A model generated the notes under the pieces. The model had not been told where the DNA came from. It ran no database searches and worked only from the letters and a program-made list of their open reading frames with translations. Positions 24,756 to 36,119 of a stretch of 64,000 bases of DNA are shown here, piece after piece. The DNA lies in NCBI RefSeq assembly GCF_900070205.1, contig NZ_FAOO01000005.1:66512-130511 (forward strand), written 5' to 3'. The position numbers were made by a program, and so were the translations under genes. The stretch comes from Candidatus Thermokryptus mobilis (GTDB lineage Bacteria; Bacteroidota; Ignavibacteria; Kryptoniales; Kryptoniaceae). Position 1 is the first letter of the stretch; the number at the start of each line of letters is the position of its first letter.

Positions 24756-27700
24756 TCACAATGACGCCGTCTTCTTTTCCCTTTCTTCAACTTCTTCCTT
24801 GGTTTCAACCTTTTCAATTTCTTCTTCCTTCGTCCTCACTATAATTCTGCGGTAATCTTTATCTTTGTTTCTAAATCCAGTTCCTGCCGGGATCAATTGA
24901 CCGACAACGACATTTTCTTTCAAGCCCCTCAAATAATCAACCTTTCCTTCAATAGCAGCGTCAGTCAGAACACGCGTTGTCTCTTGGAAGGACGCTGCAG
25001 AAATCCAGCTCTCAGTTGTAAGAGCAGCGCTTGTTATACCAAGCAAAACAGGCTCAAATTCAGCTGGTTGAGCAGGACGATATTCCGCCGGCTTCTTCCT
25101 CCTCTTTTTCAGCTCAGCATTTTCCCTATCAACTTCTATCTTCCTCTTCAATTGCCCAACCTTGAATTTTGAATCTCCCTTGCTTGTTATAACTACCATC
25201 TCTCTGATCTTCGCATTCTCATCATCAACCACATCTTTATCTACTATGTCCTTCTCAAGGAACTTCGTGTCACCTGGCTTATTTATCTTAACCTTCCTCA
25301 TCATCTGCCTAACGATGACTTCAATGTGCTTATCGTTTATCTCTACACCTTCATTTCTATAAACATCTTGAATCTCATTAACAAGGTATTGCTGAACGGC
25401 GTTAAGTCCTTTTATCTTCAGAATTGCGTGCGGATTAATCGGTCCATCTGTCAATCTATCGCCGGCATACACTCTATCACCATCTTCAACAAGTAAATGT
25501 TTCGTTTGAGGTATTTTATATTCTTTCTCAAAACGACCATCATCGCTGACGATTTTAACGATGTAGTAATTTCCTTCAGTTTTTACACTTACAACGCCGT
25601 CAATTTCAGCAAGTTCAGCTGGGTTGTTCGGTGTTCTCGCTTCAAACAGATTAACGACCTTCGGCAAACCTCCAGTTATATCTCTTATCTTTGCTTGTTC
25701 TCTCGGTATCTTAGCGATTATATCACCGGCATTTATATGTCCACCTTCTTTTAAATCAGGATTAATCAACGCTCTAACTGGGATCGGCTGGAAGTATTCC
25801 TCACCTTTTGAATCAACGATTTTAACCCTGGGAACCTTGCTTTTGTCCTTTGACTCAATTATAACTTTTTGCAAATGACCTGTTGTTTCATCCGTTTCCT
25901 CACGATAAGTGACATCTGGGATAAGGTCTATGAATTCAACTCTACCGCCTTTTTCAGCAATTATAACGGAGTTATACGGGTCGGTCTCATAAAGTTCATC
26001 ATTCTTTTTGACGGTTTGACCATCTCTGACTTTCAAGTCGGAACCATAAGGTACAGCATACTTCTTCTCTTGACCATCTTTGCCAGTGATGAGCAGATAT
26101 CCTTGCCTGGAAATCACACGCAGGACAGTTTGCGCTCCTTCGTCATCCACTTTTTCATAAGGTATGTACCTTATATTCACAAACTTAACAACGCCGTCAT
26201 TTTTCGCATAGATTTTTGAAGGTCTGTATCCACCCCCGGCAACGCTTCCACCGGTGTGGAAAGTTCTAAGTGTAAGCTGAGTTCCAGGCTCACCGATTGA
26301 TTGAGCAGCGATTATCCCAATCGCTTCACCGACCTCAACCATTCTTCCTGTTGCAAGGTTTCTACCGTAACACTTCACACATACACCGTATTTTGCTTCG
26401 CAAGTCAAGACCGAGCGAACTTCCACCTCTTCAATGTTAGCTTCTTCAATTTTCTGTGCAATTTCCTCATCAATTTCCTGACCAGCTTGAACAATTATTT
26501 CTCCTGTTGTTGGGTTATAAATATCGTGCAGTGAAACACGACCTACAATTCTTTCAGCCAATGTGACTCTTATCTCTTCACCACCTTCTTCTTTTAGGGC
26601 GCTAAGTGTTATTCCTCTTACAGTTCCGCAGTCCTCTTCGGTCACAACAACATCTTGCGCAACATCAACAAGTCGCCTTGTGAGATAGCCAGCGTCTGAT
26701 GTTTTTAAAGCAGTATCCGCAAGACCTTTCCTGGCTCCGTGCGTTGATAGGAAGTACTCCCAAATTGAAAGACCCTCACGGAAGTTAGATAAAATTGGAT
26801 ACTCAATCATTTCATACGGCTGACCCGTCATCCCCTTCTGTGGTTTCTGCATCAAACCTCTCATACCACCTAATTGCCTAACCTGATCTTTTGAACCTCT
26901 TGCACCGGAATCAAGCATAACAAATAGAGGATTGAAACCTTGATTGACCCTTGAAAGCTCATCAAACAAAACCTTTGCAACTTTTTCAGTCGCAGCTGAC
27001 CACTCATCTATAACTTTGTTATATCTCTCGGAATCTGAAATCGCCCCCTCAAGATAATCTTGCCAGTGTGCATCAACCCGGCGCTGATATTCCTCTATTA
27101 TCTTGTCTTTTTCCTTTGGGACAATTACATCTGGAACACCAATTGAGATACCCGATTTAGTTGCGTAATAATAACCCATATCCTTCATCTCATCAAGAAA
27201 CTCAGCTGTTCGGACATTCCCAAATTTCTTGTAAATTTTCGCTATCAAATCAGCCAACTTCTTTTTCGTCAAAAGCTCGTTGACAAAGCCGATTTCCTTT
27301 GGGACTATCTGATTAAATAAAACTCTCCCGGTCGTCGTCTCAATAATCTCATATTTACCTGTCTCGTTGTTGAAAATCCTAACCTTTATCTTAGCGTGCA
27401 GTCCAAGCTTCCCACTGTTGTGAGCGATTATAACTTCTTCGGGCGAATAAAAAGTTTTCCCTTCCCCTGGTTCACCGCTTCTTTCTTTTGTCAGATAATA
27501 CAATCCGAGAACGATGTCCTGCGTTGCAATGGTAATTGGCTTTCCATCCGCTGGTTTTAGAAGATTATGACTTGAAAGCATAAGAATCCTCGCCTCAAGC
27601 TGCGCTTCATAAGAGAGCGGAACATGAACTGCCATCTGGTCACCGTCAAAGTCGGCGTTAAATGCAACGCAAACAAGTGGATGCAATTGAATTGCCTTGG

Positions 27701-29099
27701 CATCTGTAAGGACTGGTTGAAATGCTTGTATGCTAAGACGGTGCAAAGTTGGAGCACGATTCAAAAGAACGGGATGCCCATCAACAACCTTTTCAAGTAT
27801 CTCCCAAATTATTGGGTCCTTTCTCTCTATTATCCTTTTTGCTGTTCTCGCTGCTTTGGCATAACCGCGCTCCATAAGTTTTCGGATCAGGAACGGCTTG
27901 AACAATTCAACTGCCATATCCTTTGGCAAACCACACTGGTGAAGCTTAAGCTCAGGTCCAACAACTATTACCGAACGCCCAGAATAATCAACTCTCTTCC
28001 CAAGTAAGTTCTGCCTAAATCTTCCTTGTTTACCTTTGAGTATATCCGAAAGCGATTTCAAAGGTCTATTCGTATCAGCTTTAACTGCACTTACACGCCT
28101 TGAATTATCAAGCAAAGCGTCAACTGCTTCTTGAAGCATTCTCTTTTCATTCCTTAAAATTATCTCTGGCGCTTTTATCTCCTTCAAACGTTTCAATCTA
28201 TTATTCCTAATTATCACCCTGCGATAAAGATCGTTCAAATCGCTTGTCGCAAACCTACCACCTTCAAGAGGAACAAGCGGTCTTAACTCCGGAGGAATTA
28301 CAGGTATATGCGTCAAAACCATCCACTCGGGTCTATTGACCTCTTGCTCAGTTGTTTTCCCAGTTCTAGTTTGAACTTCTTTCGGTTTAAAAGCTTCAAC
28401 AACTTTAAGTCGCTTCAAAATCTCTTGCTTCTTCTGCTCAGATGTTTCACTGATAAGTTGTGCTCTTAACTCGGCGGAAAGCTCTTCAATGTTGATGTTT
28501 TTCAAAAGGTCAAGTATCGCTTCTCCACCCATCTTTGCGATAAATTTATCGGGATGGTCGTTCGGAAGCTTATCATTGTCAGGAAATCTATCAAGTATCT
28601 CTTGATACTGTTCCTCGGTTATCAAATCTTTTTCCTTTAAACCCGTCTTCCCCGGCTTAATCACAACATATGATTCATAATAAACAACTTTCTCAAGGTC
28701 TTTTGTAGACATCCCAAGAAGAGCTCCAATTTTGCTCGGGACAGACCTCAAGTACCAGATATGAACAACGGGAACCGCAAGTTCTATGTGACCCATCCTT
28801 TCCCTTCGCACGCTCCTTTGTGTAACCTCAACTCCGCATCTGTCACAAATGACACCCCTGTATCTGATCCTTTTATATTTACCGCAATGGCATTCCCAGT
28901 CCTTAACTGGTCCAAAAATTTTCTCACAAAAGAGACCATCCTTTTCGGGCTTATACGTCCTGTAATTTATCGTCTCCGGTTTTGTCACCTCACCTCTTGA
29001 CCACTGGAGTATCGTATCAGGCGAAGCAAGACGAATTGAAACCTTTGAGATCTGTTTTTTCTTTAAAAGACCTTCTTTGACGATTGGGAGTTTTTCCAT
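24756..29099 (-). CDS. rpoC: RNA polymerase beta' subunit
   Basis: Catalytic subunit of RNA polymerase, 1447 residues. The N-terminal zinc site is C70, C72, C85 and C88. The catalytic magnesium loop [12 protein letters not shown] is at about residue 480. The second zinc site is in [13 protein letters not shown]. The trigger-loop region is [17 protein letters not shown] charged tail of about 25 residues (from [10 protein letters not shown]) closes the protein. No inteins or large insertions. It is 33 bases downstream of rpoB with an AGGAGG ribosome-binding site. Confidence 0.98.
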   Translation of the reverse strand: MEKLPIVKEGLLKKKQISKVSIRLASPDTILQWSRGEVTKPETINYRTYKPEKDGLFCEKIFGPVKDWECHCGKYKRIRYRGVICDRCGVEVTQRSVRRERMGHIELAVPVVHIWYLRSVPSKIGALLGMSTKDLEKVVYYESYVVIKPGKTGLKEKDLITEEQYQEILDRFPDNDKLPNDHPDKFIAKMGGEAILDLLKNINIEELSAELRAQLISETSEQKKQEILKRLKVVEAFKPKEVQTRTGKTTEQEVNRPEWMVLTHIPVIPPELRPLVPLEGGRFATSDLNDLYRRVIIRNNRLKRLKEIKAPEIILRNEKRMLQEAVDALLDNSRRVSAVKADTNRPLKSLSDILKGKQGRFRQNLLGKRVDYSGRSVIVVGPELKLHQCGLPKDMAVELFKPFLIRKLMERGYAKAARTAKRIIERKDPIIWEILEKVVDGHPVLLNRAPTLHRLSIQAFQPVLTDAKAIQLHPLVCVAFNADFDGDQMAVHVPLSYEAQLEARILMLSSHNLLKPADGKPITIATQDIVLGLYYLTKERSGEPGEGKTFYSPEEVIIAHNSGKLGLHAKIKVRIFNNETGKYEIIETTTGRVLFNQIVPKEIGFVNELLTKKKLADLIAKIYKKFGNVRTAEFLDEMKDMGYYYATKSGISIGVPDVIVPKEKDKIIEEYQRRVDAHWQDYLEGAISDSERYNKVIDEWSAATEKVAKVLFDELSRVNQGFNPLFVMLDSGARGSKDQVRQLGGMRGLMQKPQKGMTGQPYEMIEYPILSNFREGLSIWEYFLSTHGARKGLADTALKTSDAGYLTRRLVDVAQDVVVTEEDCGTVRGITLSALKEEGGEEIRVTLAERIVGRVSLHDIYNPTTGEIIVQAGQEIDEEIAQKIEEANIEEVEVRSVLTCEAKYGVCVKCYGRNLATGRMVEVGEAIGIIAAQSIGEPGTQLTLRTFHTGGSVAGGGYRPSKIYAKNDGVVKFVNIRYIPYEKVDDEGAQTVLRVISRQGYLLITGKDGQEKKYAVPYGSDLKVRDGQTVKKNDELYETDPYNSVIIAEKGGRVEFIDLIPDVTYREETDETTGHLQKVIIESKDKSKVPRVKIVDSKGEEYFQPIPVRALINPDLKEGGHINAGDIIAKIPREQAKIRDITGGLPKVVNLFEARTPNNPAELAEIDGVVSVKTEGNYYIVKIVSDDGRFEKEYKIPQTKHLLVEDGDRVYAGDRLTDGPINPHAILKIKGLNAVQQYLVNEIQDVYRNEGVEINDKHIEVIVRQMMRKVKINKPGDTKFLEKDIVDKDVVDDENAKIREMVVITSKGDSKFKVGQLKRKIEVDRENAELKKRRKKPAEYRPAQPAEFEPVLLGITSAALTTESWISAASFQETTRVLTDAAIEGKVDYLRGLKENVVVGQLIPAGTGFRNKDKDYRRIIVRTKEEEIEKVETKEEVEEREKKTASL

Positions 29100-29132
29100 T
29101 TTTAAAACCTCCTAAAGAAAATTTATTTTTGT

Positions 29133-32100
29133 TTATTCAACTCTCACATCAAGACCAAGTCCCTGAAGTTCACGCACAAGCACATTGAAAGATTCAGGGA
29201 TACCCGGCTCAGGTAGGTTATCACCCTTGACAATCGCCTCATAAGCTTTTGAGCGACCTTGTATATCATCAGATTTATAAGTTAACATTTCCTGCAATGT
29301 ATATGCTGCGCCATACGCCTCAAGCGCCCAGACCTCCATCTCCCCAAGACGCTGTCCTCCAAACTGAGCTTTACCTCCGAGAGGTTGCTGAGTGATGAGC
29401 GAATACGGACCAATTGACCTTGCATGTATTTTATCCTCAACCATATGGATAAGTTTCATCATATAGATGTAACCGACGGTTACCTCTTGATCAAACGGTT
29501 CGCCAGTTCTTCCATCATAGAGAATCGTCTTGCCTGTTTCAGGCAATCCTGCTTTTCTTAATTCCTCTTGGATGTCTTCCCAAGTTGCTCCATCAAATAT
29601 CGGGCTTGCATACTTAACACCAAGCTTTTTAGCAGCCCATCCAAGCGCCGTCTCAAATAATTGCCCAAGATTCATTCTTGAAGGAACACCAAGCGGATTC
29701 AAAACGATGTCAACAGGCGTTCCATCAGGAAGGAAAGGCATATCCTCAACAGGGGCAACTTTCGCAATTACACCTTTGTTTCCATGGCGACCAGCCATCT
29801 TATCACCAACCTGAAGCTTTCTCTTTTTCGCAACATAAACACGAGCAAGTTGAACAACCCCCGGTTGAAGTTCATCAACTTGAATCTTATATTTCTCAAT
29901 TTTCGCCTCTGTCTCTATGTCCTGGAGCTTTTTAAGATAATTTTGATAAAGTTGTTTCTTCAACTGATTTTTCTTTGAATTCTCAACCCAATCAGCATCA
30001 TAATCAAGCTCGTCAAGCTCCTTGATGTGCGACCTGAAAATTTCCGGTTTAAGGATGACATTCGCCCTAATTACAGTTTCGCCTTTCTTATTCCTAATTC
30101 CAAGCGATGTTTCCCCTTCAAGTAAAATTCCGAGCTTTTCGGCGAGTTTTTCCCTTGCTTCTTCAATTGCTTTCTTTCTCCTTCTCTCAATACTATCAAG
30201 AAGTTTCTTTTCTTGCCGTTTTGTTTCGGCATCTTTCTTCCTGCGCTGGAAAAGTTTAGTCGCTATAACAACACCCCTCAACCCAGGACTTGCTCTTAAA
30301 GACGCATCCTTAACTTCGCCTGCTTTCTCACCGAAAATAGCCCTTAAAAGCTTCTCTTCGGGCGTTGGCTCTGTTTCTCCCTTTGGAGTTATCTTACCAA
30401 TTAAAATATCTCCTTCCTTAACATATGTCCCCACCTTAACTATACCATCTTCATCAAGGTCTTTGATTGCTTCCTCGCTAACATTTGGAATTTCACGAGT
30501 AAACTCCTCCTCCCCACGCCGTGTATCGTGAACCGCAAGCTCAAATTCCTCTATATGAATTGATGTGAAGGCATCCTCAGCGACAAGTTTCTCGCTCACA
30601 ATTATAGCATCTTCAAAATTATAACCCCTCCATGGCATAAATGCAACAAAGACATTTCTACCAAGCGCAAGCTCCCCATGGTCAATCGCCGGACCATCAG
30701 CAAGGACATCTCCCTTTTTAACACGCTGTCCAACCCTTACAACTGGTTTCTGGTTTATGCAGGTATCCTGGTTTGTCCTGGCAAACTTTGTCAGCCTATA
30801 CTCAACTGTGTATTTGTCATCAAAACTCAAAATCTCTTCAATGCTTCCTTTTTTATGATCATATTCAACGATGATCTTTGTCGAATCAACATACTTAACA
30901 ACCCCATCCCCTTCGGCGACGATCATCATCCTTGAGTCACGAGCAACTTTATCCTCAAACCCAGTTCCAACAAATGGTGCCTCCGGCCTCAAAAGTGGAA
31001 CCGCTTGCCTTTGCATATTTGAACCCATAAGTGCTCTATTTGCGTCATCATGCTCAAGGAACGGTATCAAAGAAGCAGAAACGCTGACAATCTGGTTAGG
31101 GGAAATGTCCATGTATTGAACTTCCTCTGGTCTCACGACAACGAAATCCCCACCTTTTCTCGCCTTGATTTTATCAGTCAAAAACCTCCCACTTGAATCA
31201 ATAGGAGCATTTGCTTGAGCAATTATAACTTCTTCTTCACGATCAGCACTCAGATATTCAATTTCGTTTGTAACCCTTCCGTTTTTAACTTTTCTATAAG
31301 GCGTCTCAATAAATCCAAACTCATTTACCCTCGCAAACACAGCAAGCGAGGCAATAAGCCCAATGTTTGGACCCTCGGGCGTCTCTATCGGGCAAAGACG
31401 ACCATATTGAGTATAGTGTACATCTCTAACCTCAACCCCAGCTCTTTCCCTCGTCAAGCCACCTGGACCCAATGCACTGACTCTGCGCTTATGAGTTATC
31501 TCAGCAAGTGGATTTGTTTGATCCATAAACTGGGATAGCTGGCTCGTTCCAAAAAACGAATTAAGAGCATTGGCGATTATCCTTGAATTGACAAGCTCTT
31601 GTGGCGTGAGCTTCTCTGTCTCCCTTAAATTTAACCTCTCTTTTATCGTCCTCGCCATTCTGGCAAAAGCAGCGTTTAAAACTTGCCCCAATTGCTCAGC
31701 AACAGTTCTAACCCTACGATTACCTAAATGATCAACATCATCAATTCTTTCCCTACCGCTTTGCAAACGAACAAGATACTTAATAATCGCAACTATATCT
31801 TCTCGTGTTAATGTCGTCTGATTTATAGGTACATTAAGTTTCAAGCGAGAATTAATTTTATACCTTCCAACTTCCCCAAGATCATATCTTTTAGGATTAA
31901 AAAACCACTTTTCAATTATGCCCCTTGCCGTTTCAGCTTCCTGAGGTTCACCAAGGCGTAACTGTTTATAGATATGCTCAATCGCATCTCTCTCAGATTT
32001 TATAGAGTCCTTGTCCATCGTCTTTAAAATTATCTCTTTAACATCTGAGTCGCCTTCCTTCCAAACAAGCAACTTCTTTATATTCGCTTCCCTAATCCTC

Positions 32101-32915
32101 TCCAATGCCTCTTGAGTTAACTCAGAGTTTCTCGTTAGGAGAATTTCCCCAGTTTTTAAATCAACGACATCGCTTGCAACAATTTTACCGATCAAATTTG
32201 TCATTTTAGAATCGCTGACGGAAACTTCTTCAACGAGTTCAAACAACCTCAAGATATCTTCATCGCTTGAAAACCCAAGAGCTCTCAAAAGCGTCGTCAC
32301 ATAAAACTTCCTCCTCCTGTCAATGTAAACATACATCATATCCGTAACATCCGTCGTAAACTCAAGCCAAGAACCCTTAAGCGGTATAATTTGCGCCTGA
32401 TATGTCTTCAAACCGTTCGGGAAAACCGTCTCGTCAAAGAAAACGCCCGGAGACCTTTGAAGCTGATTGACAACTACCCTTTCAGCGCCATTTATGATAA
32501 ATGTTCCTCTCTCTGTCATATACGGCAAATTCCCAAGGAAAACATCCTGTTCAATCGTTTCAACATAATCAACATGGCTTGGGTCTAACTTTGACGATAG
32601 GCGAAGTTTCGCTTTCAATGGCACCCCGTATGTCAACCCACGCTCTTTGCATTCCTCAATTGTGTATTTCGGTTTGTCAATGTAGTATTCAATGAAATCA
32701 AGAACATAAACTTCTTTTGAATCTGTTATCGGGAAATTCGCCTTAAATACAGCTTGCAAACCCTTATTTTCACGCTTGCTTGGCGGAACATCCTCTTGAA
32801 GAAATTCTTTAAACGATTTAAGCTGAATCTCCAGTAAATCCGGATAATCAAGCACATTCTTAATACGCCCGAAAGAAATTCTTCCCGATGCTGTGATTTC
32901 TCTCTTTTTACTCAA
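29133..32915 (-). CDS. rpoB: RNA polymerase beta subunit
   Basis: 1260 residues. Recognisable segments include the rifampicin-pocket region SQFMDQTNPLAEITHKRRVS and the active-site segments KMAGRHGNKGVI, GGKAQFGGQRLGEMEVWALE and FNVLVRELQGLGLDV at the C-terminus. A lineage-specific charged coiled-coil insertion (about residues 905-1020, rich in KKRR and Glu/Lys) is present, as in Bacteroidota. Rifampicin-contact residues are of wild-type character as far as can be judged. Preceded by an attenuator-like hairpin after rplL. Confidence 0.98.
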   Translation of the reverse strand: MSKKREITASGRISFGRIKNVLDYPDLLEIQLKSFKEFLQEDVPPSKRENKGLQAVFKANFPITDSKEVYVLDFIEYYIDKPKYTIEECKERGLTYGVPLKAKLRLSSKLDPSHVDYVETIEQDVFLGNLPYMTERGTFIINGAERVVVNQLQRSPGVFFDETVFPNGLKTYQAQIIPLKGSWLEFTTDVTDMMYVYIDRRRKFYVTTLLRALGFSSDEDILRLFELVEEVSVSDSKMTNLIGKIVASDVVDLKTGEILLTRNSELTQEALERIREANIKKLLVWKEGDSDVKEIILKTMDKDSIKSERDAIEHIYKQLRLGEPQEAETARGIIEKWFFNPKRYDLGEVGRYKINSRLKLNVPINQTTLTREDIVAIIKYLVRLQSGRERIDDVDHLGNRRVRTVAEQLGQVLNAAFARMARTIKERLNLRETEKLTPQELVNSRIIANALNSFFGTSQLSQFMDQTNPLAEITHKRRVSALGPGGLTRERAGVEVRDVHYTQYGRLCPIETPEGPNIGLIASLAVFARVNEFGFIETPYRKVKNGRVTNEIEYLSADREEEVIIAQANAPIDSSGRFLTDKIKARKGGDFVVVRPEEVQYMDISPNQIVSVSASLIPFLEHDDANRALMGSNMQRQAVPLLRPEAPFVGTGFEDKVARDSRMMIVAEGDGVVKYVDSTKIIVEYDHKKGSIEEILSFDDKYTVEYRLTKFARTNQDTCINQKPVVRVGQRVKKGDVLADGPAIDHGELALGRNVFVAFMPWRGYNFEDAIIVSEKLVAEDAFTSIHIEEFELAVHDTRRGEEEFTREIPNVSEEAIKDLDEDGIVKVGTYVKEGDILIGKITPKGETEPTPEEKLLRAIFGEKAGEVKDASLRASPGLRGVVIATKLFQRRKKDAETKRQEKKLLDSIERRRKKAIEEAREKLAEKLGILLEGETSLGIRNKKGETVIRANVILKPEIFRSHIKELDELDYDADWVENSKKNQLKKQLYQNYLKKLQDIETEAKIEKYKIQVDELQPGVVQLARVYVAKKRKLQVGDKMAGRHGNKGVIAKVAPVEDMPFLPDGTPVDIVLNPLGVPSRMNLGQLFETALGWAAKKLGVKYASPIFDGATWEDIQEELRKAGLPETGKTILYDGRTGEPFDQEVTVGYIYMMKLIHMVEDKIHARSIGPYSLITQQPLGGKAQFGGQRLGEMEVWALEAYGAAYTLQEMLTYKSDDIQGRSKAYEAIVKGDNLPEPGIPESFNVLVRELQGLGLDVRVE

Positions 32916-32944
32916 TTTTTATCACTCCTTGAAATTTTAATTTT

Positions 32945-33003
32945 AAAAAAGCAACAAGCCGATAACCCCAAAAGTTCATCACTTTTAGGAAGTTACCGGC
33001 TTG
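32945..33003 (-). terminator. Attenuator/terminator between rplL and rpoB
   Basis: On the minus strand a long hairpin, CAAGCCGGTAAC / GTTATCGGCTTG with an inner AAAAGT / ACTTTT stem, is followed by a run of T (TTGCTTTTTTAAAA). It lies between rplL and rpoB, where E. coli also has a partial terminator, so it would lower rpoBC expression relative to ribosomal proteins. Confidence 0.75.
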
Positions 33004-33051
33004 ACGAAAATTTAATTTTTTTGTTTTTCAAAATTTAAATCTTCGGAAGAA

Positions 33052-33450
33052 TTATTTAATTTGAACTTGAGCGCCAGCTTCTTCAAGTTCCTTCTTTATC
33101 TTCTCCGCCTCTTCTTTAGAAACACCTTCCTTTATCGGTTTAGGTGCACTGTCAACGAGGTCTTTTGCTTCCTTAAGTCCAAGTCCAGTTATTTGCCTGA
33201 CTATTTTTATAACATTCAACTTTTGAGCCCCTGGATTCACAAGTATAACATCAAACTCCGTCTTTTCCTCAGCTGCTGGTTGTGTCCCCGCTGGAGCTGG
33301 ACCAGGGACACCCGGTACAACAACTGGAGCCGCAACCGCTGCAGCACTTACGCCAAACTTTTCCTCAAGGATTTTCTTTAACTCAACTGCCTCAAGTAAT
33401 GTGAGTTTCTCAATTCTTTCTACGATCTCCTCAACTATTTGCGATGGCAT
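33052..33450 (-). CDS. rplL: Ribosomal protein bL12 (L7/L12)
   Basis: Ribosome stalk protein, 132 residues. The N-terminal dimerisation helices ([20 protein letters not shown]), an alanine/proline-rich hinge ([17 protein letters not shown]) and the C-terminal factor-binding domain ([36 protein letters not shown]) are in the usual order. The hinge is slightly extended with a PG repeat. It follows rplJ in the operon. Confidence 0.98.
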   Translation of the reverse strand: MPSQIVEEIVERIEKLTLLEAVELKKILEEKFGVSAAAVAAPVVVPGVPGPAPAGTQPAAEEKTEFDVILVNPGAQKLNVIKIVRQITGLGLKEAKDLVDSAPKPIKEGVSKEEAEKIKKELEEAGAQVQIK

Positions 33451-33486
33451 TTTTCCTCCTCTATAATTTTTGTTTTTAAAATTCTT

Positions 33487-34017
33487 TTATGAACCTTTTT
33501 CCTCAAGTTTTTTGGCAATTGCATCAATTACAAGAACAAGTTCGGATAAAACAGCATTCAAAGCGAAAACTATGCCACTGGCAGGTGAAGCTATACTTCC
33601 AATTATACCTGCGATAATATCCGCTTTTGAAGGCAAATTTGCAAGCTCATCAAGCTTTGAACCATCATATACTTGCCCCTCAATGAAAATCGCCTTAACC
33701 GATGGCTTGTCAATTTTACCCTTCACCTTCTTAATCAATCTCACTGGCGTGATTGGGTCATCGTACCCAATTGCAACAGCTGTTGGACCTTCAAGATATC
33801 TAAACAAATCATCATAGCCACCGACATTCTGCATCGCTATCCTCAAAAGGGTATTTTTCGCAACTTTATATTCCACACCAGCGCTCTTCAGCTCTTTTCT
33901 CAACTCATTCACCTCAGCAACTGTCATCCTTGTAAAGTCAGCCAAGACAACGCCTTTGGCTTTTGAAAATTTTTCAGCCATCTCAGATATGACCTTTGCC
34001 TTCTCCTCTCTCTTCAT
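33487..34017 (-). CDS. rplJ: Ribosomal protein uL10
   Basis: Base of the stalk, binds 23S rRNA and bL12 dimers, 176 residues from the chosen ATG. Seen are GVVLADFTRMTVAEVNELRK, EYKVAKNTLLRIA and the C-terminal helix that carries L12 (LNAVLSELVLVIDAIAKKL). I chose the ATG at 34017 because GAGG lies 9 bases upstream; the longer in-frame TTG is part of that ribosome-binding site. A structured leader precedes it. Confidence 0.96.
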   Translation of the reverse strand: MKREEKAKVISEMAEKFSKAKGVVLADFTRMTVAEVNELRKELKSAGVEYKVAKNTLLRIAMQNVGGYDDLFRYLEGPTAVAIGYDDPITPVRLIKKVKGKIDKPSVKAIFIEGQVYDGSKLDELANLPSKADIIAGIIGSIASPASGIVFALNAVLSELVLVIDAIAKKLEEKGS

Positions 34018-34112
34018 CTTTAACCTCAAAATTTTTTAAGTTAAAAATATCACCTCTCTGAAAAAGAGTGCGCTCTCTTTCACCAGAGATGTTGGCTTAG
34101 AAGCAACCCTTT
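34018..34112 (-). promoter_or_regulatory. Possible L10 autoregulatory leader
   Basis: Between rplA and rplJ the minus strand can fold into a two-part hairpin: outer CATCTCTG / CAGAGA..TG with an interrupted side, inner AAAGAG / CTCTTT. The position and bulged form fit an mRNA leader bound by L10-L12. Family assignment is by position and shape only. Confidence 0.42.
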
Positions 34113-34817
34113 CTATGATAAACTCATAATAGAGTTCTTATCAATCTTTATCCCTGGACCCATCGTACTTGAAATAGTGATGTTCTTTATATACTGACCC
34201 TTAACCGATGGGGGTCTCAACTTTATAATCGTTGAAAGCAATGTCTTGATGTTCTCAATCAGCTTCTCATTTTCAAATGAAATTTTCCCAACCGAAGCGT
34301 GAATGTTTCCAGCTTTATCAACTCTAAATTCTACTCTACCCGATTTCGCTTCTCTTACTGCTTTTGCTACATCATTGGTTACGGTGCCACTTTTCGGGTT
34401 AGGCATCAAACCTCTTGGTCCAAGTATCTTACCAAGTTTTCCAACCTCACCCATCACCTCTGGCGTTGCAATTATAACATCAACATCCGTCCATCCTTCT
34501 TTTATCTTGTTTATATACTCATCAAACCCAACATAATCAGCACCAGCTTCAATTGCTTCTTTCTCCTTTTCTGGTTGCTTCGTCAAAACAAGAACGCGAA
34601 CCTTTTTCCCCGTCCCGTATGGTAAAACAACTGTCCCACGAACCATTTGATCCGCATGTCTTGGGTCAACCCCAAGACGAACAGCTATATCAACCGTTTC
34701 ATCAAACTTCGCTGTTGCGGTTTCCTTAACCTTTTGGACCGCTTCTTCAAGTGAATACGCCTTTGATTTATCAATTTTCTTCAGCGCTTCAAGATATCTT
34801 TTGCTGTGCTTCGCCAT
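34113..34817 (-). CDS. rplA: Ribosomal protein uL1
   Basis: L1 stalk protein, 234 residues. Seen are [54 protein letters not shown] and [11 protein letters not shown], with [20 protein letters not shown] near the C-terminus. The start at 34817 (MAKHSKRY) is the conserved one and has AAGGGAA upstream; a longer frame overlapping rplK is not used. 22 bases after rplK. Confidence 0.97.
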   Translation of the reverse strand: MAKHSKRYLEALKKIDKSKAYSLEEAVQKVKETATAKFDETVDIAVRLGVDPRHADQMVRGTVVLPYGTGKKVRVLVLTKQPEKEKEAIEAGADYVGFDEYINKIKEGWTDVDVIIATPEVMGEVGKLGKILGPRGLMPNPKSGTVTNDVAKAVREAKSGRVEFRVDKAGNIHASVGKISFENEKLIENIKTLLSTIIKLRPPSVKGQYIKNITISSTMGPGIKIDKNSIMSLS

Positions 34818-34839
34818 TTCCCTTTTCAAAATTAAATTT

Positions 34840-35265
34840 TTAATCAACCACTTCAATCCCCATGCTCTTAGCCGTCCCCTCTATCATACGCATCGCAGCT
34901 TCAATATCATCAGTGTTCAAATCAGACATCTTCATCTGCGCAATTTCCCTTATTTGCTGACGTGTGACCTTGCCAACTTTAACACGCTTTGGTTCGGACG
35001 ATCCTTTCTCTACCCCCGCTGCTTTTTTCAGCAAAACAGAAGCAGGGGGTGTCTTTACAACAAATGTAAAGGACTTGTCTGAATAAATCGTCACAATAAC
35101 AGGCAATATCAAACCCATTTTATCCTGGGTTCGCGCATTGAACTGCTTACAGAACTCCATTATGTTTATCCCTCGTTGACCTAAAGCAGGTCCAACTGGT
35201 GGCGCTGGGGTTGCTTGCCCACCAGGTATTTGTAACTTAACATATCCTACAACTTTTTTCGCCAT
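34840..35265 (-). CDS. rplK: Ribosomal protein uL11
   Basis: GTPase-associated centre protein, 141 residues. The N-terminal domain has [20 protein letters not shown] with [14 protein letters not shown], and the C-terminal rRNA-binding domain has [19 protein letters not shown] with [15 protein letters not shown]. Sensible length and start. It follows nusG by 26 bases. Confidence 0.98.
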   Translation of the reverse strand: MAKKVVGYVKLQIPGGQATPAPPVGPALGQRGINIMEFCKQFNARTQDKMGLILPVIVTIYSDKSFTFVVKTPPASVLLKKAAGVEKGSSEPKRVKVGKVTRQQIREIAQMKMSDLNTDDIEAAMRMIEGTAKSMGIEVVD

Positions 35266-35291
35266 CCCAATTAAAAATTATTTTTTAATTT

Positions 35292-35825
35292 TCACCTTTC
35301 AACTTCAACTTGTGTGAAATCAAGCTCAACGGGCGTCTTCCTTCCGAAGATATTGATCATCACCTTCAATTTCATCTTCTCGGAATTAACCTCTTGAATC
35401 ACTCCTTGAAAGTCAGTAAACGGACCTTCAATAACTCTGACAGAATCTCCCACCCTAAATGGGACATCAACCCTTTCACCTTCCTCAACACGCCCAACAA
35501 ATCTTTCCACCTCATCTTCTCTTAAAGGCACTGGATTTCCTTTCGGACCCACAAAACTAACAACCGAAGGTATACTTTTGATAAAATTCTTCACCTCATC
35601 GTCCATTTCCGCCTCAATCAAAATATAACCAGGAAAAAATGCCTTAATACGCGATTTCTTTTTACCTTCTTTTACTACTGTAACTTTTTCAGTTGGGACA
35701 AAGACACTAAAAATTTTATCCTTAAACTTACCCTCAGCTAGTTCATTCTCAATATACTTCTTAACTCTGTTTTCATGCCCCGAATATGTCCTCACAGCAT
35801 ACCATCTTCTTGCCATATCAAACAT
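35292..35825 (-). CDS. nusG: Transcription factor NusG
   Basis: Elongation and antitermination/termination factor, 177 residues. The NGN domain begins RRWYAVRTYSGHENRVKKYI and includes FFPGYILIEAEMDDE; the KOW domain is GDSVRVIEGPFTDFQGVIQE. No insert between them. The first ATG overlaps the secE stop (TGAATG); a second in-frame ATG three codons later (35816) is equally plausible, since neither has a clear ribosome-binding site. Confidence 0.96.
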   Translation of the reverse strand: MFDMARRWYAVRTYSGHENRVKKYIENELAEGKFKDKIFSVFVPTEKVTVVKEGKKKSRIKAFFPGYILIEAEMDDEVKNFIKSIPSVVSFVGPKGNPVPLREDEVERFVGRVEEGERVDVPFRVGDSVRVIEGPFTDFQGVIQEVNSEKMKLKVMINIFGRKTPVELDFTQVEVER

Positions 35826-36008
35826 TCAGAATATAACTTTTAAAATTTCCGTTACGATTATATCAATTATCCAAATCACAATTGTAAACAAAAGACAAGC
35901 AACGATGACAACCTTTGTTGATTCAATCAATTCATCTTGCTTTTGCCAGGTGACTTTTTGCATTTCCTTGTAGATATCAGTAAAAAAGTTGATGATTTTT
36001 TCTCTCAT
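35826..36008 (-). CDS. secE: Protein translocase subunit SecE
   Basis: 60-residue inner-membrane subunit of SecYEG. A short amphipathic helix with the conserved DIYKEMQKVTWQKQDELIES is followed by a single transmembrane helix VVIVACLLFTIVIWIIDIIV. This is the short one-TM form of most bacteria. It is directly after tRNA-Trp and overlaps nusG. Confidence 0.95.
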   Translation of the reverse strand: MREKIINFFTDIYKEMQKVTWQKQDELIESTKVVIVACLLFTIVIWIIDIIVTEILKVIF

Positions 36009-36039
36009 CAGATGATTTTTTTATGAATTTTCTAAAAAG

Positions 36040-36112
36040 CACGCCCGGAGGGACTCGAACCCCCAACCTGCGGTTTTGGAGACCGCTGCTCTACCAGTTG
36101 AGCTACGGGCGT
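36040..36112 (-). tRNA. tRNA-Trp (CCA)
   Basis: Acceptor ACGCCCG / CGGGCGT, D-arm TAGCTCAACTGGTAGAGCA, anticodon loop CTCCAAA (anticodon CCA), T-loop GGTTCGAGTCC. Discriminator G as expected for tRNA-Trp. Between rpmG and secE, the usual place. Confidence 0.97.
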
Positions 36113-36119
36113 ATCCCAT

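Noticed and set aside
30022-30531. 169-residue frame on the + strand inside rpoB
   Set aside because: Antisense shadow of rpoB with Ser/Leu-rich low-complexity translation and no family signature; same reasoning for the many long antisense frames over rpoC and rqcH.
24756-32915. Intein or unusual insertion in rpoB/rpoC
   Set aside because: The insertion in rpoB around residues 905-1020 is the coiled-coil type common in related lineages, and no splicing motifs are present.
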